Positions 1-12,589 of a DNA stretch of 64,000 nucleotides are shown piece by piece (within the stretch, counting starts at the first letter, position 1; the number at the start of each line of letters is the position of its first letter). Under the pieces are notes generated by a model. That model had not been told where the DNA came from, searched no databases, and was given only the letters and a program-made list of their open reading frames with translations. Source of the stretch: Ornithodoros turicata (lineage: Eukaryota > Arthropoda > Arachnida > Ixodida > Argasidae); NCBI RefSeq assembly GCF_037126465.1, contig NC_088201.1:7879001-7943000 (forward strand). The letters are read 5' to 3'. The position numbers were made by a program, and so were the translations under genes.

Positions 1-1462
1 ATATTCCACTGCAAGACATTTTGGAGTTGTTCTTTTCGGCGAAAGAGATGCTGGAAGAATCTCTCGCGCCCTACAGCTGGGAAATTTTGCAGCTGCCTCG
101 TCCCCTCCCCTAGCTGGTCATAGAAACACCTTACTGCACTGGTGCCCTTATTTCTATGTTTCTACATATTTTTTTGTTAAAATCCACTGTCAGCCACTCT
201 TCTGTCCTCCAACGTCATCCTGGCTTGTGGGCAATATCACCACGCGCGTGCACTAATGGAAGTCTCTATGCAACGCATTGACAAGCGGCCGTTCAACCTC
301 GCGAAGATCCTCGGACCGTGGTCGAACGCTGCCCACCAGATGCAGGGCCTTCGTCTTCTTGTGGAGTACCTGCGCTCCACCGGTCTGGTGGAGCCCATCA
401 CCACCCCCTCATCCTTTCCCAACGCGCAATAGGGCAGTGCACCGCCTCAGCGGCGATGAATCGCCCACCCCATCATCATCCAATATATATGTGTGTGTTG
501 TTAAAATCCCGCCCAGGATGTACGCATCCCACCGATGGGAAGTTACACTCAGGGAAGGGTAACGGTAATGGTAACGGAAACAGAAACGGTATATTACCGA
601 AATTGGAGATGGTAACGATAACGGAAACGCATAGCACGGTCCTCCATTACCGGAAACAGAAACGGAAACGAAAATTATCGTCCGGGATTGAATTCGGGTC
701 ATGGCTATTCCTGTTGTGCAATGGAATTTGAGTGGCCTTCTATTTTTGTTTTTTGTATTTTGATGACTCCATTCCCTGTAATGCTCTACATAGTACACGA
801 GAGCATGGCAAGAAGGCACAATAATGGATCTTGAGGGTGCACGTGCATCCCTCGTTTCTCGTCCCATAACTCGTCCCTCCATAACTCTCGTCCCTTCGTA
901 ACTCCATAGCATCAACACATGACTACATAGCACGAGAATGAGCACCTACGATTTTTAGTTACTTATTTCGTACTTTTTTTTTTTCATTTCACCGTTACCA
1001 TGGCAGTATAATTTACAACTGAGAGCGTCCGCTTATGAATGCGACATTCGATGAAGGTTACGCCCATCTAGAGTTGCTGGACTCCGAGTGACCAAACACA
1101 TGTTCCTACATTATTTATTTTAAGACTTGCAAGATGTGCGCATCCCAACGACGTAAGATTACTCTGCAACAGCCGTTCCATTACCGGAAACAATATCGGA
1201 AACGCAACGGAAACGAAATGGAAAGGCCGGTATCAGAAACGGATAACGGAAACGAAAATATAGCAGTAACGAAAATGGAAACGGTAACGAAAATACGTCC
1301 GTTATCCTTCCCTGGTTACACTTGTAACGCGTGACGTCGAAGCAGCACTTGGGGCAGAAGGGGGTGCTGACAGACCTGAACGAGCTGTCCGCCCGCCCAG
1401 CTCTGTAAGAACCTTTCCACTACCGGAAAGAAACGTATCACGGAAACAGTTTTAGTATATCG

Positions 1463-1527
1463 TACGGTGGTTCTGCGCACGCGCAAGACATAAACACAGC
1501 TTTGTGCGTTGCGCAGAACCACCACGC
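1463..1527. repeat. Short hairpin (inverted repeat)
   Basis: GGTGGTTCTGCGCA near 1466 is mirrored by TGCGCAGAACCACC near 1511, with a spacer of about 30 nt. It sits just before the dispersed repeat at 1583 and is probably the end of a decayed mobile element. Confidence 0.55.
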
Positions 1528-1582
1528 TATCCCTTACGTACGCAAAAGGCGATAGCGTACGATAGATTTTTTATTTCCGTGT

Positions 1583-1740
1583 TAGCGCCGCGAAGCAACT
1601 GTGGCTATGAGCGGAGTACAGACGTGGACAAATGGAGAGAGGACAGCAGGAAGGAGGGGTTAGTACGCATCCTGGGCCGACTTCAAGGGGAACTGTGCCG
1701 ACATTCGTCTGGGAAGTCCGTGAGAAAACCCAGGACGATA
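1583..1740 (+). repeat. Dispersed repeat, copy 1 (GCGCCGCGAAGCAACT family)
   Basis: Starts GCGCCGCGAAGCAACTGTGG, then CTATGAGCGG, and contains GGAGAGAGGACAGCAGGA. The same order of motifs recurs at about 20690-20800. I recall this sequence as abundant in hard-tick transcripts and genomes, which supports the organism call; that is memory, not a search result. Confidence 0.6.
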
Positions 1741-2270
1741 CAGTAAAACTCACTAATACTGCAGTAGCGGAAATGGTTTGAAACGGTAACGAAAATACGT
1801 CGCAGCAACGTTTAGTTGTTGTATGCGTGATAAATCTACGTTATTTTTGCGTACACACTTTGCATATGTGGAATCGTGAATAAACGTTAGAAACAACATT
1901 GCATATTCCGCATTTGCAGCAACCTTAGGTTCTAGCATAATTATGAAGGCTGTCATTACTGTTAAAACTGCTGGCTGCGACTATTCTTCATATTTTTTGG
2001 CGATGTATGCCATGGTATGTATGCTACATAATTATACTAACTGAGCATAAGATACAATTCATCGCAATGTCCGGTTCCCGTAGCCAGCTACTGCACGCCA
2101 TATCTGCAAAAATAGCTCACTCTCAAACGCACCGCACGTACTCGAGAGTTTTTGCAAGACGTTGATAGCGTCGGAGTACGGCGTCGACCGCCGCCAGTTA
2201 ACAGATAAGATAGCGAGTCGCACTGTGCTCTTTACGGGTAAGGTATACCTCAAACAGGGCGGTGTCAAGC

Positions 2271-2535
2271 CCAAGCAGCACAATGTACTGAAAGTCGAGT
2301 GCAATAGGGGTGGAAGGCCTCGAACACACTCGTGACACTGAAGAACATTGATAAGACACATACCGCCCACCCCTATTGCACTCGACTTTCAGTACATTTT
2401 GTTGCTTGGGAAGAGGGGTGGACAGGTAGGTGGAGGGCCTTGAACAGACTCGTGATACTAAAGAACACTGATAAGACACATACCGTCCACCCCTATTGCA
2501 CTCAACTTTGAGTACATTGTGCTGCTTGGGAAGGG
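2271..2535. repeat. Tandem duplication plus inverted copy of a ~45-110 bp unit
   Basis: The stretch at about 2331-2415 (ending CACCCCTATTGCACTCGACT...TTGCTTGGG) is repeated at about 2450-2530 with few changes. The first 45 bp (about 2271-2318) are the inverted complement of the arm at about 2372-2412. The structure is therefore inverted arm, unit, unit. It carries no coding sequence. Confidence 0.65.
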
Positions 2536-2710
2536 TTTGCTAAGACATGTTCTGCGCGTGAAATGACAGTTCCGAAAGAAATGTGATTCTGATTGCGGGA
2601 GCGTTACATTCAGGATTAGCTGTCTTAATCGCACAACCGCTAGGAAATTTTTTTCAGGGAGGGGCAAGATCTCGGACCCGGGAGCCACTGCACAGTTCCA
2701 CATTATTTAG

Positions 2711-2835
2711 ACGACGCGGTAACATACCTTGAGCTTGAGGGAACGAGTGGACGCACGAGAAGTAGACCGGACGAGGACCTTGAGCCTCGTCCTGTCTCTC
2801 GGTCCCCCAAGCTCAAGGTATGCTACCGTCGTCGA
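2711..2835. repeat. Inverted-repeat element with ~27-bp arms
   Basis: The left arm (about 2712-2741, GGTAACATACCTTGAGCTTG) is mirrored by the right arm (about 2807-2834, CAAGCTCAAGGTATGCTACC). A direct repeat ACATTATTTAG occurs just left of it (about 2700) and again near 2874, which could be a target duplication enclosing a slightly longer insertion. Confidence 0.55.
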
Positions 2836-5800
2836 ACCTTCACCAGCTCGCTTGCCTGCTCACCCTTATTTCAACATTATTTAGGACAAGTCGTGGGCTG
2901 ATTGCGGGCGACGGAACGAAGAAGAACAGTATAAGAAGTACGGCGGGAACCTTCAGAGATGTGCAGCCTTGACGGCAGGCCTCTGGTAAAGTCAATAAAA
3001 AAAAAAGAAAAAAATCTGAGCCAGGGGGGCAAGTGCTCCCACCCCTCAACGACGTCACGTCTGGTTTTTCGGAACGCCAGGGTTTCCACTCTTCTTTTTA
3101 ACCACGATTCCGTCACAATCTTGATAGCCCCTGTGGTACGAAGTGCCTGGGGCTAAGCTAGGGTAATCGAGTTGTTAATTAAGTGAGCTGTAGTACTAAA
3201 ATGTAAAAACGAAAAAATCAAGAGAGGGATAACTGTCTGATTCGATATAGTCGACCTACTGAAGCATGACCGTTTGCAATATTAGGTCAATCTTGATGAG
3301 ACTACTTCCCTTCCAGAAGCGTTCTAAAGATTGATCTTCATGTTGTGATCAGAAAAACCAGTTTAGAAAAAAAATCTCCCCTGTAAAAAAATACATCTGA
3401 AGAATAGTATTGACGTAACGCCGAAATATGCTGGCGCTGTAATAACTGTAATTATTAATATAAAGACATGTATAGTATGTAATTATTAATATAAAGACGC
3501 TGTAATCAGGTGGTGTAATCGTGGCAAAAAATCTGAAAAATCGACGGTCATTATCTTGAAAAGCTAAGCGACACACAGGAAAAAACATTGTCTATTTCTA
3601 TTATATGACAGTATTGGTTCTATGTCAACTTCCAACTTTCATTAATCAGAGGGTGAGTCAGCGTATATACCCTTCGCATATAATTTTCTAAATTTTCGAG
3701 TTTTTCACAAAAAGATGATTCAGAATCAATCCCTATTGAGCTGTTTTCAAATTCAAATTCCATCCCATGCCATCAAAGTAAAAAAACGGCCATGTTAGTA
3801 TTGATCTTGCATGATGAACTAGCACTGGGAAAGGGACAGAGAGAAGAGACGACAGGACGGTGTGCTAGGGCAAAAAAACATACGTTTGCCTTGAACTACA
3901 CGTTGAAAAGTCTGTCATTCCCAATCAAGATAAACACAAAAAACGTCAACAAATAAACTACAAACAGTTTCACTCAAATTATAATACATTTCTACGATCC
4001 AATTATATTTACTGTCCTAGTTCTGTACTGGCGCATTTCACAGGTGTTTTATGTGAAGTTATATTGGACGTAGTAAGGATAGGCACAGCAAGGTTTTGAA
4101 TTTTTTTTTTTATAGCAAAGTGTGCGAAGAAAAAATAAAACGTACGTCTCCAATTCCCAAAGGCTCCAGGACGGGCAACCGGCACCAGCTTCGCCCGTTG
4201 GGGTTCATTTTTTCTTCTTCTTTTAATTAGCTCCCAGGAGGGGCAACCTGCATGCCTGGCTTTCCCACAGCGGCTGCAGCGTATGGAAAAACCCCATCGA
4301 GGCCCTCCATTCCCCATGTCCCCCGTTTTCCCTATCGCTGCAGTGTATTCGAAGAAATCCCCCCCAAGGCAGCTCCGTCTGTTCTCTTTGTGTTGCTTGT
4401 GCCACCAGCTGCATTCTACTACAGGAAACGCGGGAAGTGGAAACAATGTCAACTATTTCTGTTGCTGATTTCAAGCAGACGCATTGTACCGTGAAGCGCG
4501 GGAAAACAGAAACAGACAAAGTTGTGGCATGCGCATTTTCCTTAGATAAATTCTGTTCTACTGAGGTTCGGAAAATACGACAACAATCAATAAGCGCGTA
4601 AATGCGTATTGCCTTTTAACTGAGTATTTCGCGGTTTATTTTGGTAGAAGAAAGAATGGTTAGAAAGCAAGCGAGTTGGTGGCAAATAGCCATAACGAAA
4701 CACCCACGTGACTAGGAACAAAAAGAAAAACTGACGAAACAAGGTCTCAAACACAGCTAAGAATGATGGAGGCATACCCTAAGAGAAACCCAGCTCGTAA
4801 GTTTATTATAAACAGAGCAATAGTCGTGACACCCAGGATCTGGCGGGCCAGAACGTGCTAACACAAAAGCAGACCACGAAGTACGCCAGAAATTCGTCTG
4901 CAAAAGATTGTCACACGGCTTTAGTCATGAACACCGACTTTTCTCCTGTCTTTGTAGAATTTTCGAAACAAAACGCGCTATCAAAAGTTTCATCTCGGAA
5001 GTCAAGAGGAAGAAAAATCTGGTACACTTCGTGGCTCTCCGTAGCACAATTAATAGGAAGTAATGCTAAACGTATTCAGCGTCCAGTTGTAATTCACAGA
5101 AAACGTGAAAACAAAAGAAAACGTGTTTCTAACTTGTCCAGCCCGAGTCTGGCGAGGCGGGAAAAGGAAAAACAGACCAGCCGTCCTGTTGCTTGTATTA
5201 CGTGGCCATTATCAAGCCTTTGGCATTACCAACGCCACTATACTCTCTATATATAGTACATATATATACTATAATATACTATTTTGTTCTAATGGGTTGA
5301 GACGGGGCAAGCAAGGACATCAAAAATGGGGCTTCGTATTGTGCAAGTGCTCGAATTACTTCACACGATGCACACCGTGCACTCGGAACACAAAACTGAT
5401 GCCAGGTCACTTTCGACGTGGGATACTGATATTTAACGTTATCAATCAAGAAGTTTAGAAAGTCAAAGCAGTCTCGTTGTGAATGTTCTGGAAGTGCCAC
5501 GCTTGGGAGGGCATCGTTTGTTATATATATGCCGGCCTGGCCCCGTTCTGCGTAGGTATTTCAACATAACAAAAAAAAAAAGCGGTGCAAGTCATATTTC
5601 AGTATTACAATCTAAGTGAACCATATCACTAACGACTTATTTCGCCCAGTGTCCAATGCAAACTTTATTCGCAGCCAATGCGATAAATACAACAAAGAAG
5701 CGTGCACCACGGCGTTGTTGTATTGCGCAGCTAGGTGTTTATCAAGCATAACACCCTGCGTGGCTTGCTTATTTTCATTACTGCGATTCCTTCGTTGACG

Positions 5801-7730
5801 CAACAGTGATTTAGCGTAGTATTTCGCATTAAATGTAAAGAAATACCCGCGTTTCACTACAGACATTCTTAGGCCTAATCACATTCACACATCTGCACTT
5901 GCGAAGATATGCAGCCTGAATACGCATGGTAATGTTTATTACTGGTAAACAAGCTACACATCAACCAGCTTTCTTGAACTGTTCACTTGCTAAGCCATTT
6001 TTCACTCTGAAACCTCCGATTACAAACCTTTCGTAAGTAGGCTTACAGCGTTCCCGCGTTTTCGAAGCATGGGGCGTCTTCTGTGCCTTATATGGGGCTA
6101 GAAATGCATATTGGTCTTTCGAGGTGGGCTGTATTAGTTCCAAACCAAGTGATATTTTCAATAAAAAGAATGCATTTCCGTCCTCGTTTTCTCTCTGTAG
6201 CCCCGTCGCAAGCCTTCGTTCGTAGCATTCCAATCGAACGTTCTAGAAGTCCCCACGTGTAGGGAACCCTAGGAGGAGGACATAGGGACTTCTCGACCCA
6301 TGTTACAGGGAAACTCTGGACGAGAGCTTCAGTCGCTGAATATTATTATTGATACTTTGTCGTAGTTTTAGTCATTTCGAAGGGAAATTGGAGAGTAGAA
6401 GGCAGATAAAAATGTTGAGTACTGTCTAGTCACTTCATATAAAAAGTTTTGTGTGACAACGAACTTAGTGGTTGCTGATGCTAGGTCCTGAAATGTTCCC
6501 CAGCTTGTGGGGACTTCTCCGTAGTGGTTCACCGCTCTTGCCAGACATCTCTTGGCTTTGGAGGACTGCAGACGTTTCTTCGTCAGCTGAAGCATTCAGC
6601 TTAGCTTAGTCAATGCTTTTGATAACACGGTAACATTGGAGCATCCCACTGCTCTACTGCACCTTTAGCTTAGCGAAGTCCACTGCTAGGCTATTGCTTT
6701 TATCGGAATCATGAAGAACGTCGTCTTTGGCGGGGCACACAATATGGCGGTAAGTAATGGATTTTTCCAACGGGTTTTGGGGTACAAGGGGTCAGTTGTA
6801 GATCTTTCTACAAACTGAAATGCAGAAATGACATTACCACAGGATCAATGTCGGCTTTGTATTACGAGACTGGCTCTTTGTCTCCTATGTTGGGAAGTCA
6901 TTGTCTGACGCAGAACTTTGCGTTATATGACTGGACGTAGCATGAAAAGAAACTGGGTATTTAGTGCAACTATTGAGATGCCCATTCTAAATACTATCTC
7001 GTGTCTTATCTCACGAACCCTAGCCTACTTTTTATAGCAATCGTTAGGAACTTCCTTTTCAGAAACCGGTTTTGACGGTTAGGCCTAGGGCTTGCCAACT
7101 CCTTAAAGTGCGCCGCATTGCCACAAGCTGTTGATTCCATAGCTCTTTATGTCCCACTTAATGTTCCTCTGCATGAACTTCGCCCATTAACTGTGTTTTC
7201 AAACTTGTAGTATGATTCAATCCTGGCACAAGGTTAGGCTTAACGGCGTTTCAAAATGGCGGACGTGGCCTGAATGGCATCCTGCGCGGTGGCGTCACAA
7301 ATCCGTTGGGCAAATGGCAGCAGGAGGGAGGTGACGCCCGTACCAGGAATTGCTAGGCCTACTGCGGCCAAAAATAAATAAACCTTCGAGGGCTGGCATC
7401 GCCAAGCGGCTTATATCTAGGATAAGGAGCCTTTCGATTAAATCGTGGATGGGTACGAATTTGGATTCCCGAATTTCTGTTTTGGATATTCGGACAGGAC
7501 TAAACTGCGCCGTAGAATCGAGGTTCCCTTGGCCTATTCGCCGACCGGTTCGTGGGAAATTCGCGCCAACGGCTACGCGATACACCCACCTGCCGCATCC
7601 TGCCGCGGGTAATTCCGAGATTATCCTGCACTTCTCACGCTCATCATTAACGGTAACAAAAATGCCGCAGACAGTTGCACTTTTACAGTCAAATGTGGGA
7701 AAGACACGTCATGAAGAAGACTTGCAAATG
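2836..7730. other. Intergenic stretch without recognisable gene
   Basis: I read both strands and found no frame with family similarity and no convincing exon chain. It holds a 20-bp direct repeat (about 3448 and 3478, GTAATTATTAATATAAAGAC) and A- or T-rich runs. Open frames such as 7350-7769 and 4009-4452 lack any recognisable domain, and I treat them as chance. Confidence 0.5.
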
Positions 7731-7734
7731 GTTT

Positions 7735-8093
7735 TCCCTACATACAATGATGCTAGGGAAACGAAATAAGGAATTTTTCTCTCAGGTGATTTTTCTTTGT
7801 AATTACCGAACTTTGCTAGGGTGTTTCAGTCGCGTATGGGCAAAACCTGGATATCCCAGAATGGTTTCCAAAAACATACATAATGTTAAAGATGTGCATT
7901 TCCCTACATACGACATGCTAGGGAGATGAACTCAGGAAGTTTTATTTCGGGTGACCTTTCGTTGTTGTAATTACCTAATTACCGAACTTTGTTAGGGTGT
8001 CTCAGCAGGGTGTGGCCATAACCTGGGCCATAACCTGGGACCTGGGTATAACCAGAATGGTTTCCAACAACAAACGTAATGTTCAAGATGTGC
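7735..8093 (+). repeat. Tandem duplication, ~165- and ~195-bp units
   Basis: Unit 1 (about 7735-7898) and unit 2 (about 7899-8093) share in order TTCCCTACATAC, ATGCTAGGG, AATTACCGAACTTTG, TAGGGTGT, CCAGAATGGTTTCCA and AATGTT...AAGATGTGCA. Unit 2 is longer partly through internal reduplication of ATAACCTGGG. A start of a third unit (ATTCCCAAAGAGCTCAT) follows. Confidence 0.65.
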
Positions 8094-9815
8094 ATTCCCA
8101 AAGAGCTCATGGAAATTTCTTTGCAGCATTAAAATTTTGCAAATAAGTAAAGAAATGCAAGTATTAACATCCCGAGTGCATCTTTTAGAAGTGCACATCT
8201 TGGACATGGTTTACCTATAGAAACAAGGACATACCTCCAAAACACAGTGAGGCTGTTTACTCATGCCCCACTAGAGTGCTATGGGTGGGACTTGTTGGTA
8301 CAAAAGGTCGCTTATCAAAAGAAAAATGTGGGAGAGATTAGTCAACAGCCAATCCGTAGAAGCCCAAATTTCAGGTGGAAAGAAGAAAATTTTTGTGACC
8401 TCTTCCCAGATGTCTGTAACGATGTCGGGGGTACAGTTGCAGTGCCATTTACCAGCCAGGACAGTCCCCTAAATTTTGTCCACTGTTCCAGGCTTAAGCC
8501 CTGTCTCTATTTATGCCCTGCCAGACTTGTGAATGAACTGCAGTGTTCAATTCCTCCAGGGGAACATGACAAGCAAAACCAACACCTGGGCAATGATCAA
8601 AACATGGCAGATGATATAAAGTCAGTGCCATCGGCGGGATGGGACATAGACCCACACCTCTCTGATTACTGGTCAGGAGTGTGTTACCAGTAACACCATG
8701 CTGACATCATGCTCCTCTCAACATATCAGGATCCTGTCCCGATGGACAGGGATACACATTCACCACACCCTGAGCTGGCATTTGCCCTTACATTTTTTCA
8801 TTACTGTACAGAAAAGCACAATCCAAGGCAGGTGGTAGTTTTAGATAGCAACCTGGACTACAAGGTCTGACTCAAGTGTGAAATTAGCCTCTGCATTACT
8901 GTTATTATCAAATTTTCATCTGCTTTGGTTTGTGCATTTGTGAGAGGTAATTAAAAATGCAAGGACGAATTTAAAAATGGTGAATGGGTAACATGTTTGC
9001 CAGTCCTGGTAGGTGGGTGTGATAATCTCAGTGTGGTGTAATCAAAGGAGCACAACAAAGCGACTTTGATGACTACCAAGGGTGAAAACAACTTCGGGGC
9101 AAGAGAGAAAATAAAAATGACTTGCAGCACTTGCTCTTCATTGGAATCGAGCAAAAATAACCGTACTGTTCATTCTGTGGGTCGTTCTAGATTTTTACAA
9201 AAAAATCTTTTACGGAACAGGGGTCATAGTGGAGACCGTGATCAGATATTTCTGTTGAGAATAAACTACTTGAGCTGAGACTCTGCGAGGTCCATCTAAA
9301 CCATTGGGAATGAGAAAGGTAGAAATTCGTACATTTGCAAATTCCGTTCTGTTGACACCTTAATAGACCTCTCCCTGTTTGTAAACAAATGACGTCATAA
9401 TGTTCGACAGCGCCACGCGTTTGGTAGAGCTGAACCACGTTCAAAGCTAGTGGCGAACAAGGTCGCGCCCGAAAGCCACGGTCTTGAGGGGATTACGATG
9501 GTCTCTGAAAGGGACGCAAACTTCGGTCCTACTTTTCTTTCCATAGGAGGCAGCGAACAATTGCACATTCGTGGAACCCAGCTCTCCCCTTCCAATCTGT
9601 TTTGGTTTCGGTCTGTCTACCAACGTCATGATGACGTTTGTCGGGTAGAGGTTTATTCACCGCAAAATCGAGCAGCGTAAAAAAAGACTTGTGACTGCGT
9701 CGGTGTGCCACAAGTAGTCTTTATGCATCATCTCGCAGTAAAATTTTGCTTTAATTGGAGTGGCTTCACTACCCAAGTGACTATGATGAGTAATGTTCGA
9801 GCTACAGCTATTTCA
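8094..9815. other. Intergenic; unrecognised 148-codon open frame at 8247-8693
   Basis: The only sizeable open frame is 8247-8693 on the plus strand. Its translation shows no domain, signal peptide or conserved motif I recognise. It is not flanked by convincing splice sites or a promoter. I do not call it a gene. Confidence 0.4.
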
Positions 9816-9972
9816 GTGGGCAGTGTCACTCAGAAACTAAGGCTTAACCTCGAGGCGAGCCGAGGTTAAGCTTACTATTGGCTTTGTCGAGGGTACACAG
9901 ATAGTGAGGAATCGGTCTGGCTCCAGCATGACCAATGCCATGGCAAGCATTTTTTGAGTGACATTGCCCACA
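9816..9972. repeat. Small terminal-inverted-repeat element
   Basis: TGGGCAGTGTCACTCA at about 9817 is mirrored at the right end by TGAGTGACATTGCCCA (about 9956-9971), one mismatch over 16. A second, inner inverted repeat (CTTAACCTCG / CGAGGTTAAG, about 9843-9870) sits inside. No clear target duplication was found. Confidence 0.5.
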
Positions 9973-10384
9973 GCAAAAGCTATAAGTCACAACATTATAC
10001 TTGTCCCACTTAGCCCTTGAGGTAACAAGGTCCTCACCCAGCTTCTACTATTCAAATTAAATCGAAAGTGAGACTTTTTGTTGAGCTTGGCTGTGGAAGG
10101 ATACATAGTGTTCGTAGGAGGTGAATATACAACTGCAAAGTTTTTCTTTGAGCATCTCGTATTTGCTAATTAAAACTTAGTTTGCTCGCTTTGCAATCAC
10201 ATATTCACAACTGAAACACTGTACCATCTTCAGTGGTATTTACGTTAACTTTAACCGGCTACCTATGTATTATCATAAGGTTTCACAGGTTGAACATATC
10301 CAGGGTGTTCAAAATTAAGCTTTCACTAGCACTTTATAAATAGGCAAACAAAAGAAAACTGGTGCAATTTTTCTGTTCCTTGAG

Positions 10385-10425
10385 TAAGAAACAGGTGCTA
10401 CATAATTAGCAGCACCTGTTTCTTA
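10385..10425. repeat. Perfect 15-bp hairpin
   Basis: TAAGAAACAGGTGCT (10385-10399) and its exact complement AGCACCTGTTTCTTA (10411-10425) are separated by 11 nt. No poly(U) tract or gene is adjacent, so I read it as a remnant of a mobile element rather than an RNA gene. Confidence 0.7.
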
Positions 10426-10528
10426 CACGAGTAGCGTAAAGTTATCATCCATCATTTACCATGTGGCTGTTAAAGGTGTGCAACAGCAGTGGCTTTTTAA
10501 GAATTACTATTGAAACAAAGAGCACGCA

Positions 10529-10597
10529 AGTGAAAGGGTTATACATAATGTCTAACGCAGTAATGTCTAATGTGTAACCTCTTTCGTTCACTTCAGG
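10529..10597. repeat. Imperfect inverted repeat
   Basis: GTGAAAGGGTTATACATAATG at about 10531 is mirrored imperfectly by TAATGTGTAACCTCTTTCGT near 10569. The total of about 65 bp is consistent with a decayed MITE. Confidence 0.4.
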
Positions 10598-10913
10598 TAG
10601 TGCCCCAGTCACTCCGCATCTCTGGTAGTCCTGTCAGTGAGCTACGATACACGCTCGCAGCAAAAAAATGAGGGCACACGAAGACTTAAGCTTGCAATGA
10701 CTGCAAAGTGAGGTGCACAGCATCCCTTTGGTGAGTCATTTGTCTTTTCATTGCCTCTCCGCTGTCGTGAGCAGAAAATGTCATACGGTTCTTCATCTAA
10801 TCCACAGTTCATCAGCGACAGTCAGCTGACGCTCGGGCAATTGATCTCCGCGAAACACCCCCGTTAGAAATGGCACTAGGGAAATTTACGAGGCACTGTC
10901 CAGCTGGATTTGT

Positions 10914-12172
10914 TCAGGGGTTCAGTCATCGGTTGGTGCGCGCCGGTAGTTGGAGGTTTGAGGTCAGACGCACTTCAACTTCGGCGACGTAGCATCCCCC
11001 GACATAACCCCTGGGCACTTGCAGACGGCGTATGCTACGAGAATAAAAGCACTTGAAGGATAGGACTTACAGATAGAGCTGAAGTCTGACCAACTATACG
11101 TGACTGAAAGCTCCAGTACGGTTGCAGAATATTTCACGAGGCACTAGAAAACGACTACAACTTCTTGCAGGATATTGCAGCTCACTGGTAGTGGTTAGAT
11201 TCAGGCCCAACTTTGGTACATGGTTCTTTTGCTACCCCGAAATTGTCCTTGGTACGATTGGCATTTTGGCAACAGAGTCGAAAGCTATCCAGCAGTGCAA
11301 ATATGCACAAATGCCATTCACCCATTGGTGACAGACGAGGACTTCGAAAGACTTCATTACGAACTGCGCCGCTTCCTTGAGGATTTTGGCAAGATTCGTC
11401 CGGGGGTTCGGTTGGTGGTAGGTTTCTGTTGTTTGGCAGGGGTTTTTGAGGTCAGACGCCCCCTATCAGCTGCTGCAAAACTGCTGTTAACTTTGCCCCC
11501 GAGCGTGTGTTGTCTGCCTCAGCACTCGGAAGCCGCAGTTCCGATTTCTCAGAAGTCCGTTTCCAGGAGACAGACCTGTAGACATAGCTACGGAACATAG
11601 TCTTAACACCACTGAAGAGAAGTGGTCGAAAGACAGGCCTACAAACAAAAACACAGCAAGCACCTCATTAATGGCTGTGGACCTTCCATGGGGAACGTGA
11701 TCTGGATGCGCCCGGAGGTTTGGCCGGTTGGTGGGTTTCTGCCGCTAGGGAGAGGTTTTTGAGGTCAGACGCCCTCTATCTTCGGCTGTAAAACTGCCGG
11801 TGGCTTTGCCTTCGAGCGCGTGTAGGACTGCCCCAGCCTTTGAAGGGCACAACCTAGAGGACCGCCTTGCTGTGTACTGCGAGCCAAATACCTGTTTCCT
11901 CAAGAACGACTGGAAATAAGCCACGTCTGGGCTTGAAACCAGAACCGTCATTGTAAATGACCGCAGTTGTTTTACGACATAGGATATCACATTTTGAAAC
12001 AACAAAACAGGTTCAACGCTCATTTCAAGCCGTGTTGCTCAGGAAGATCAGCGCTAAATTCGCCCGGAGGTTCGGTCTTTGGTGGGTTTCTGTTGTTAGG
12101 CAGGGGTTTTGAGGTCAGACGCCCCCTATCTTCGGCTGTAAAACTGTCGGGGACTTTGCCTCCGAGCGTTTA
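10914..12172 (+). repeat. Irregular array of ~110-bp modules (GAGGTCAGACGCCC)
   Basis: Three well-kept modules begin near 11401, 11709 and 12061, and a degraded one near 10914. Each has a CCCGGAGGTTCGG-like start, a GGTTTCTG segment, then TTTTGAGGTCAGACGCCC, TATC...GCTG, AAAACTG and TTTGCC...GAGCG. Spacings are about 308 and 352 bp, with poorly conserved spacers. No coding potential is shared between modules. Confidence 0.6.
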
Positions 12173-12589
12173 TGGGGCACTCCCAATCTCGAGGGATACG
12201 TCTTGGAGCGTTGACCTGTGTCAGCCAGGCGGAGCAATAAAGAAAAACACTGTGCCATTCTTGATTCTGCCGCCTTTCAGTCACGTAGCTCTATTCTTGC
12301 CTATCCCAGCTGGCTCAGTTCCAACCTGACTCCTCAGTCACAACCTAGCACTCCCCCCCGTAGTGTTGACGTATTTGCAAAGTGAGATGAGCTGTGCAGA
12401 TATTGCCGCAGAAAGGACATTTTTCACGTTGAAGTGTCATGTTCTTGCGCGTCTAATATGTTGTTTGTTGAACGCCTGTCTGCCTTGTGGCAACCAACAA
12501 AAGGAAGACATCCTTAGACACGCTTCATTTTTTTGAAGCACAGTTAAGCGCTCGCGAGGTATAGTTTTCGACGCGAATTCGGACAAAAT

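Larger units (their letters stand above)
1..2260. other. Intergenic, no gene recognised; CGGAAAC/GGTAAC low-complexity blocks
   Basis: No exon with recognisable protein similarity. Three blocks (about 555-675, 1172-1302 and 1755-1800) are built from degenerate 6-mers of the type GGTAAC and GGAAAC, partly in palindromic context. They recur after the same kind of flank (CCATTACCGGAAACA near 645 and 1180), so they look like copies of one low-complexity-rich repeat. The long open frames here are accidental products of that composition. Confidence 0.5.

Noticed and set aside
4009..4452. 147-codon minus-strand frame
   Set aside because: No domain, no conserved motif and an overlapping frame of similar length on the same strand; most likely chance.
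10385..10425. Rho-independent terminator or small RNA gene
   Set aside because: The hairpin has no U tract and the genome is eukaryotic; it resembles the many other inverted-repeat remnants here.
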